A stretch of DNA of 64,000 nt, taken from positions 67,268,989 through 67,332,988 of the forward strand of contig OV277871.1 of NCBI GenBank assembly GCA_922989275.2, read 5' to 3'. Every line of letters begins with the position of its first letter. The stretch's first letter is position 1. This stretch comes from Gari tellinella. Taxonomy: Eukaryota > Mollusca > Bivalvia > Cardiida > Psammobiidae. The notes beneath the pieces were generated by a model. It had not been told where the DNA came from, made no database searches, and saw nothing but the letters and a program-made list of their open reading frames with translations. A program made the position numbers and the translations under genes. Of the stretch, positions 57,010-64,000 are shown one piece after another.

Positions 57010-57860
57010 GAGGGTTAACTCAAACTGAGGGTAAGGGAAGAGTAATGGTGGGTAAACCCTCCAAAGTCATTTTCATATTGAGGGTAACGGAAGAGTAATT
57101 GAAGGTAAACCCTCCAAAGTCATTTTCAAACCGCAACCGTGGCCTAGGGGTAAGGGCGCCCGCCTCGGAATCGGAAGGTCGAAGGTTCGAATCCCGGAGC
57201 CGGATACGGGGTTGGGACTGATATGGCCGGTTGGTGAGCCGCCAGCTAGTTAAACGAATGGTTACCGTAGGCCCATCTCTGCCAGGCGCCCGGCAATAAG
57301 AGAAGGGATTCGGGAGGTACTGTGTGCGCAAAAAGGATCGGTGTCTCATAAGCCAAACTGGCTGGCCCTTTCAATAGAGGTGACACTATAATAAACAAAG
57401 CCTTTACCTTTACCTTTTACCTTACTGAGGGTAATGGAAAAGTAACGATTAGTAAAGCCTCCATAATCATTTTCAAACTGAGGGGTTTGGACGAGTAATG
57501 GTTGGTTAACCCTCCATAATCGATTTCAAACTGAGGGTATTTGAAGAGTTATTGTGGGTAAACCATCCAAAGTTATTTTCATACAGAGGGTAATGGAAGA
57601 GTAATGATGTGTAAACCCTCTAAAATCATTTTCATACTGAAGGTAATTGAAGAGTAATTGTGGGTAAACCCACCAAAGTAATTTTCATATTGAGGGTATT
57701 GGAAGAGTAATGGTGGGTAAACCCTCTAAAATCATTTTCATACTGAGGGTAATTGAAGAGTAATGGTGGGTAAACCCTCAAAAGTCATTTTATTACGGAG
57801 GGTTATGGCAGAGTAATAATGTGTTATCTCTCCAAAATCATTTTCAAACTGAGAGTAATG
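57010..57860 (-). repeat. Same satellite, inverted orientation
   Basis: Units now read GGGTAATGGAAGAGTAATGG / TGGGTAAACCCTCC / AAAGTCATTTTCATACTGAG, the reverse complement of the left array. The switch is at about 57008-57040. A SINE interrupts it. Confidence 0.85.
57131..57424 (+). mobile_element. tRNA-derived SINE inside the satellite
   Basis: Box A TGGCCTAGGGGTAAG (57140-57154), box B GGTTCGAATCC (57184-57194), a ~170-bp body, and a CTTTACCTTTACCTTTTACC tail. It interrupts a TCATTTTCAAAC|TGAGGG unit. Confidence 0.8.
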
Positions 57861-57937
57861 GAAGGGTCATGGTGTGATTGGACTACAATACCAGGAGTCG
57901 TTAGTTCGATCCGCCGCCGCACCAGCGGCCTGACTAG

Positions 57938-58012
57938 GAGAGGGTTAGGGTTAGGGTTAGGGTTAGGGTTAGGGTTAGGGTTAGGGTTAGGGTTAGGGTT
58001 AGGGTTAGGGTT
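57938..58012 (+). repeat. Interstitial telomeric sequence
   Basis: About 12 TTAGGG units in the same orientation as the terminal array, 3 kb inside it. The NPNPNP and GLGLGL open frames across it are spurious. Confidence 0.93.
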
Positions 58013-58150
58013 ATGGTTGGGGGACACGTAACACTGGTCTGTAGTGTCCCCATGGACTCGAGGGGTCCCCCGACCCACTGGACTATATGGGTCCCCCACG
58101 GTCTGTCAGGTCCCCCGACTGGATTATAGGTCCCCGAAATTATGGGCGAT

Positions 58151-58714
58151 GGGTCCCCCGTTAGAATAAAGAAGGAATATAAATGTGATATAGTATTTTT
58201 TGTGAGAGTATCTGAGAGCTTTAAACCTGTATGTTTCATTTAAGCTCTATGTTCTGAATATGTTTTGTTCTTTGACTTTATTAAAAATATGGCTCAAAAC
58301 TTTTATATCCTACTTAGGAATTTTAGGCTATGGACATTGGGTCCCCCGTTAGAATAAAGAAGGAATATAAATGTGATATAGTATTTTTTGTGAGAGTATC
58401 TGAGAGCTTTAAAGCTGTATGTTTCATTAAAGCTGGATGTTCTGAACATGTTTTGTTCTTTGACTTTATTAAAAATATGGCTCAAAACTTTTATATCCAA
58501 CTTCGGAACTTTAGGCTATGGACTATGGGTCCCCAGTTAAAATAAAGAAGGAATTTAAAGGCGATATAGTCTTTTTTCTGAGAGTATCTGAAAGCTTAAA
58601 ACCTACAGGGTTAGCTTTATCTGGATGTTCTGGACAACATTTGTTCTTTGACCTATTTAAAAAAACCGGCCTAAAGGGTTTATATTCACACCATGATCAG
58701 AGACCAAAGTTCGA
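58151..58714 (+). repeat. 188-bp subtelomeric satellite, three tandem copies
   Basis: Units start GGGTCCCCCGTTAGAATAAA at 58151, 58339 and 58527 (spacing exactly 188) and share GTTCTTTGACTTTATTAAAA. Copies 1 and 2 are nearly identical and copy 3 is diverged. Further fragments (GATGTTCTGAACAACTTTTA) at about 58778, 59080 and 59405. GGGTCCCCC boxes also pepper 58040-58150. Confidence 0.85.
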
Positions 58715-60460
58715 GTCCGTGTTCGACCCGGTTAGTGGGTTCTAAAAATCTAGGCCTGTGATATATTGTAGAGTTGGATGTTCTGAACAACTTTTATTAT
58801 TTGACCTTATTAAAAATGTGGCTGTATGTTTCATTTTGCAGGGCTGCCATTTTATAGTACTGTTTTCTTTATAAAGTACTAAAAGTAAAGCAGAAGGCGC
58901 CTTAAGGAATATTGGGTTAGTGTTTTTTAGGGTTAATGGGCCTATATACACTTGATACAAACAAAATAAACTGTAAAAAAAACTTTAATTTTTTTCAAGA
59001 AAACTCTAAGGGCCCTTATCGAAAAAAAAAGAGAAAAAAAAATGTTCTTAGAATGACCCGGTTTTCGCCTATAATGTAGAGTTTGACTTTCTGAACAACA
59101 TTTGTTCTTTGATTTATTTAGAAATATGGCCGGAAGTTACTTTAAACTTGTTCCAATGATCCAAATGCTATGGGGTGACCTCAGTCCGATCCCCAGTAGG
59201 ACCCTAAGGGGTTGTTGGATACCGCTCAAATTTTCAGAGGGGGTGTATAAATGATTTATCTAGGTGCTTCTAGGCATTAAAAATAAAAAAAAAGACTTTG
59301 GGGTTTATGGTCCCACTATGATCAGAGACCAAGGTTCGAGCCCCTGTAAAGACCCGGTTGGTGGGTTCTAAGTACCCAGGCCTCATATATGTTGTAGAGC
59401 TGTATGTTCTGAACAACTTTTATTCTTTGAGCTTATTAAAAATATGGTTGTGAGTCTCAGTATTCTTGTCCCAAAAGCCCCACCCCCTCTGATTTGGCTG
59501 TTTTCATAGAATAACCTAAGTCTGAATGCAGGACAAAGGGGGGTGGTGTGTTTCGGGCAGGTATAGCCTGTCCTAGAGCCATATTTCTATATAAGTGAAA
59601 GAACAAAGGTTGTTCAGAAGGGTCCGGGCTACAAGGAAATGCATAGTTTATGTAGGTATTAGCAAACAGTGTAGCTCCAGATCATCTCATAACATAGAAT
59701 TAGGCTTAGGAGATGTGGGTCCCCCTAACCCTAACCCTAACCCTAGCTGGAGATAGGGGTGACCTTATTTGAAAATTCATAATAAATATTTATAGGCACC
59801 TTAGAGCTCTAAAATAAGCGTTAGGCTGCTCAAAAATGTCTAATCTAGCCTAAGCAAGTCTCACTTATATCGAGATGTTCCATTTAACGAAGTTATGTAA
59901 GCCGAAAGTCTATAGTTAACCCAAATTTTGACCCTGTTTTGAGTTCGACATAACAGAGTGGCCAAGAACGTTCTTAAATATGGATTTTCTAACCACATAT
60001 CAGTACATATAAGCCTTCTTTTCAGTTCTTCTGAGCCTGAGCTCAGAGAAGCTTTAAACAGAGCTAAAAAAAAAATACAAAGTAGGTAGGGGTCAAGGAG
60101 TCATTTTTTTTCAATTTTTAGTCATTTTCGGAGGTCAAGCTAGGTGCTTAAAACGCCGAGTGACCATGAGCTACTACCTGTATATACAGTTTTAAGTTCC
60201 GTTAACAGAAATTTGAACTCAGATTATGGAATTTCCACCTAGTTCAAAAGATATGAGTATCCATATTAGGTAGGGGGTACTGGACTACGACTTTTTAAAA
60301 AATCGAGTTTAATCTTAACTTATTTTCTTTATTTGAGGGACCACGATTAAGGTAAAAAAATACGTATACCCTAACTTTTAACGCTCTTTAAAGTTAGCAT
60401 GGTTTCAACGCAATAAAACGCCAAAAAATTACCTTTTTTCGCCATTGTTCGTAAACCCTG
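58715..60460 (+). other. Subtelomeric sequence without genes
   Basis: Decayed satellite fragments, a GGACCAAAGTTCGAG-type text repeated near 58700 and 59330, and AT-rich tracts. A reverse-orientation CCCTAA block lies at 59726-59747. No supported open frame. Confidence 0.6.
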
Positions 60461-61005
60461 GGGTCCCCCTGAGGGACCCTAAAGTCCACAGCACTTTTTG
60501 CCTAGGGTTAGCACTTTTAAATAGCACTAGCACCGATTTTAAAACAGGGTTAGGGGTATTTTACGCCTAATTTCATCCCTGCAAAAGGTTTTCCCTTATC
60601 TCACAAGAATAACAAAGTTGACCCTAACCCCAGGTAATACTGAGATTCATGTAGTACCGAGCTAGGGTTACACCTATACCCCATTTTTTGGTCTAGATTT
60701 CTAACTTTTTCTAGGGAAACCAGATATCAATTAAACGCCAAAAACGTCTAGAGATACGTAAATATAACAACGAACGTAATAAAGCTCCTCCCTAACCCTG
60801 TTTTCTAAGTAGCAATAGGGTTAAATTCAAAGGTTTCAAAACTCTTGGACCAAACTAAGCCAGGGTTTTACACAGACTGTTTTACGATCGTTGTTACATA
60901 TAAAACCCTACTTGATATCTAAAAACCCTCCTTAACCCTATACTAGAAAGTACCCTAGGGTTAAAATGGGCTACGTGTCCACGAGGGTTAGGGTTACAAC
61001 CGTAA
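60460..61005 (+). repeat. Degenerate telomere-like zone
   Basis: AGGGTTA and CCCTAACCC motifs occur every few tens of bases in both orientations (60504, 60545, 60624, 60663, 60791, 60815, 60935, 60958, 60983), separated by unique sequence. Confidence 0.65.
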
Positions 61006-64000
61006 TTAGGGTTAGGGTTAGGGTTAGGGGTTAGGGTTAGGGTTAGGGTTAGGGTTAGGGTTAGGGTTAGGGTTAGGGTTAGGGTTAGGGTTAGGGTTAG
61101 GGTTAGGGTTAGGGTTAGGGTTAGGGTTAGGGTTAGGGTTAGGGTTAGGGTTAGGGTTAGGGTTAGGGTTAGGGTTAGGGTTAGGGTTAGGGTTAGGGTT
61201 AGGGTTAGGGTTAGGGTTAGGGTTAGGGTTAGGGTTAGGGTTAGGGTTAGGGTTAGGGTTAGGGTTAGGGTTAGGGTTAGGGTTAGGGTTAGGGTTAGGG
61301 TTAGGGTTAGGGTTAGGGTTAGGGTTAGGGTTAGGGTTAGGGTTAGGGTTAGGGTTAGGGTTAGGGTTAGGGTTAGGGTTAGGGTTAGGGTTAGGGTTAG
61401 GGTTAGGGTTAGGGTTAGGGTTAGGGTTAGGGTTAGGGTTAGGGTTAGGGTTAGGGTTAGGGTTAGGGTTAGGGTTAGGGTTAGGGTTAGGGTTAGGGTT
61501 AGGGTTAGGGTTAGGGTTAGGGTTAGGGTTAGGGTTAGGGTTAGGGTTAGGGTTAGGGTTAGGGTTAGGGTTAGGGTTAGGGTTAGGGTTAGGGTTAGGG
61601 TTAGGGTTAGGGTTAGGGTTAGGGTTAGGGTTAGGGTTAGGGTTAGGGTTAGGGTTAGGGTTAGGGTTAGGGTTAGGGTTAGGGTTAGGGTTAGGGTTAG
61701 GGTTAGGGTTAGGGTTAGGGTTAGGGTTAGGGTTAGGGTTAGGGTTAGGGTTAGGGTTAGGGTTAGGGTTAGGGTTAGGGTTAGGGTTAGGGTTAGGGTT
61801 AGGGTTAGGGTTAGGGTTAGGGTTAGGGTTAGGGTTAGGGTTAGGGTTAGGGTTAGGGTTAGGGTTAGGGTTAGGGTTAGGGTTAGGGTTAGGGTTAGGG
61901 TTAGGGTTAGGGTTAGGGTTAGGGTTAGGGTTAGGGTTAGGGTTAGGGTTAGGGTTAGGGTTAGGGTTAGGGTTAGGGTTAGGGTTAGGGTTAGGGTTAG
62001 GGTTAGGGTTAGGGTTAGGGTTAGGGTTAGGGTTAGGGTTAGGGTTAGGGTTAGGGTTAGGGTTAGGGTTAGGGTTAGGGTTAGGGTTAGGGTTAGGGTT
62101 AGGGTTAGGGTTAGGGTTAGGGTTAGGGTTAGGGTTAGGGTTAGGGTTAGGGTTAGGGTTAGGGTTAGGGTTAGGGTTAGGGTTAGGGTTAGGGTTAGGG
62201 TTAGGGTTAGGGTTAGGGTTAGGGTTAGGGTTAGGGTTAGGGTTAGGGTTAGGGTTAGGGTTAGGGTTAGGGTTAGGGTTAGGGTTAGGGTTAGGGTTAG
62301 GGTTAGGGTTAGGGTTAGGGTTAGGGTTAGGGTTAGGGTTAGGGTTAGGGTTAGGGTTAGGGTTAGGGTTAGGGTTAGGGTTAGGGTTAGGGTTAGGGTT
62401 AGGGTTAGGGTTAGGGTTAGGGTTAGGGTTAGGGTTAGGGTTAGGGTTAGGGTTAGGGTTAGGGTTAGGGTTAGGGTTAGGGTTAGGGTTAGGGTTAGGG
62501 TTAGGGTTAGGGTTAGGGTTAGGGTTAGGGTTAGGGTTAGGGTTAGGGTTAGGGTTAGGGTTAGGGTTAGGGTTAGGGTTAGGGTTAGGGTTAGGGTTAG
62601 GGTTAGGGTTAGGGTTAGGGTTAGGGTTAGGGTTAGGGTTAGGGTTAGGGTTAGGGTTAGGGTTAGGGTTAGGGTTAGGGTTAGGGTTAGGGTTAGGGTT
62701 AGGGTTAGGGTTAGGGTTAGGGTTAGGGTTAGGGTTAGGGTTAGGGTTAGGGTTAGGGTTAGGGTTAGGGTTAGGGTTAGGGTTAGGGTTAGGGTTAGGG
62801 TTAGGGTTAGGGTTAGGGTTAGGGTTAGGGTTAGGGTTAGGGTTAGGGTTAGGGTTAGGGTTAGGGTTAGGGTTAGGGTTAGGGTTAGGGTTAGGGTTAG
62901 GGTTAGGGTTAGGGTTAGGGTTAGGGTTAGGGTTAGGGTTAGGGTTAGGGTTAGGGTTAGGGTTAGGGTTAGGGTTAGGGTTAGGGTTAGGGTTAGGGTT
63001 AGGGTTAGGGTTAGGGTTAGGGTTAGGGTTAGGGTTAGGGTTAGGGTTAGGGTTAGGGTTAGGGTTAGGGTTAGGGTTAGGGTTAGGGTTAGGGTTAGGG
63101 TTAGGGTTAGGGTTAGGGTTAGGGTTAGGGTTAGGGTTAGGGTTAGGGTTAGGGTTAGGGTTAGGGTTAGGGTTAGGGTTAGGGTTAGGGTTAGGGTTAG
63201 GGTTAGGGTTAGGGTTAGGGTTAGGGTTAGGGTTAGGGTTAGGGTTAGGGTTAGGGTTAGGGTTAGGGTTAGGGTTAGGGTTAGGGTTAGGGTTAGGGTT
63301 AGGGTTAGGGTTAGGGTTAGGGTTAGGGTTAGGGTTAGGGTTAGGGTTAGGGTTAGGGTTAGGGTTAGGGTTAGGGTTAGGGTTAGGGTTAGGGTTAGGG
63401 TTAGGGTTAGGGTTAGGGTTAGGGTTAGGGTTAGGGTTAGGGTTAGGGTTAGGGTTAGGGTTAGGGTTAGGGTTAGGGTTAGGGTTAGGGTTAGGGTTAG
63501 GGTTAGGGTTAGGGTTAGGGTTAGGGTTAGGGTTAGGGTTAGGGTTAGGGTTAGGGTTAGGGTTAGGGTTAGGGTTAGGGTTAGGGTTAGGGTTAGGGTT
63601 AGGGTTAGGGTTAGGGTTAGGGTTAGGGTTAGGGTTAGGGTTAGGGTTAGGGTTAGGGTTAGGGTTAGGGTTAGGGTTAGGGTTAGGGTTAGGGTTAGGG
63701 TTAGGGTTAGGGTTAGGGTTAGGGTTAGGGTTAGGGTTAGGGTTAGGGTTAGGGTTAGGGTTAGGGTTAGGGTTAGGGTTAGGGTTAGGGTTAGGGTTAG
63801 GGTTAGGGTTAGGGTTAGGGTTAGGGTTAGGGTTAGGGTTAGGGTTAGGGTTAGGGTTAGGGTTAGGGTTAGGGTTAGGGTTAGGGTTAGGGTTAGGGTT
63901 AGGGTTAGGGTTAGGGTTAGGGTTAGGGTTAGGGTTAGGGTTAGGGTTAGGGTTAGGGTTAGGGTTAGGGTTAGGGTTAGGGTTAGGGTTAGGGTTAGGG
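61006..64000 (+). repeat. Terminal telomeric array (TTAGGG)n
   Basis: About 499 units of TTAGGG, uninterrupted after one GGGG irregularity near 61030. The G-rich strand runs 5'-3' toward the right edge, the orientation expected at a right-hand chromosome end. The array continues to the last base, so true length is unknown. Confidence 0.98.

Noticed and set aside
57819..58239. Pro-Asn and Gly-Leu repeat proteins near 58 kb
   Set aside because: Direct translation of the interstitial TTAGGG block and its flanks.

Overview
The window is the end of a eukaryotic chromosome, most probably from a bivalve mollusc. The last 3 kb is an almost pure TTAGGG array on the + strand, so the right edge is the chromosome terminus. 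Two full-length tRNA-derived SINEs carry the conserved 3' body I know from molluscan Meta-SINEs. The hairpin-ended GCTCACC...AGGTGAGC and ATGCCCCC repeats are of the kind common in clam genomes. This assignment rests on recognised repeats, not on a search. The sequence is AT-rich, intron-rich and dominated by transposon debris. No bacterial-type genes, rRNA or convincing stand-alone tRNA genes were seen.

Left block (1-28 kb, + strand). A split gene enters from the left edge. Its visible exons are five copies of an acidic exon built of octapeptide repeats (about DETVDPVQ). Three of these lie in an exact 1,971-bp tandem duplication. A 2-kb exon at 11.7-13.7 kb follows, encoding C2H2-like zinc fingers and a tyrosine-recombinase domain, broken by one -1 frameshift. 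Then come a 69-bp Ser-rich exon and a terminal exon (19554-19783) with a W...K..VHN C-terminal domain. Every exon starts in phase 1 and ends in phase 1, with G as its last base, so exons can be duplicated, dropped or skipped without breaking the frame.

Middle block (28-46 kb). This holds nested transposons (a 3.3-kb element with ~95-bp inverted termini, a Tigger-like element, a LINE remnant, SINEs, TTAA-flanked MITEs) and, at 36.8-40.4 kb, ten tandem copies of another 150-bp phase 1-1 exon, four of them intact. Downstream, 46.07-55.3 kb is a diverged duplicate of 18.0-28.1 kb and carries a frameshifted copy of the terminal exon. The junction at about 46.07 kb shows that this copy lacks the recombinase exon and the Ser-rich exon. 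The locus therefore looks like two paralogous modular genes: one kept the recombinase exon, the other has the 150-bp exon array.

Right block (55.4-64 kb). Subtelomere: a ~55-60 bp satellite that flips orientation near 57.0 kb, a CCCACTA minisatellite, a SINE, a 75-bp interstitial TTAGGG block, a 188-bp satellite, 3 kb of sequence sprinkled with TTAGGG-like motifs in both orientations, then the telomere.

The most unusual feature is the modular exon system beside the telomere: symmetric exons amplified in tandem around a domesticated or dying tyrosine recombinase. A hammerhead-ribozyme-like core lies in an insertion at 21.2-21.7 kb.
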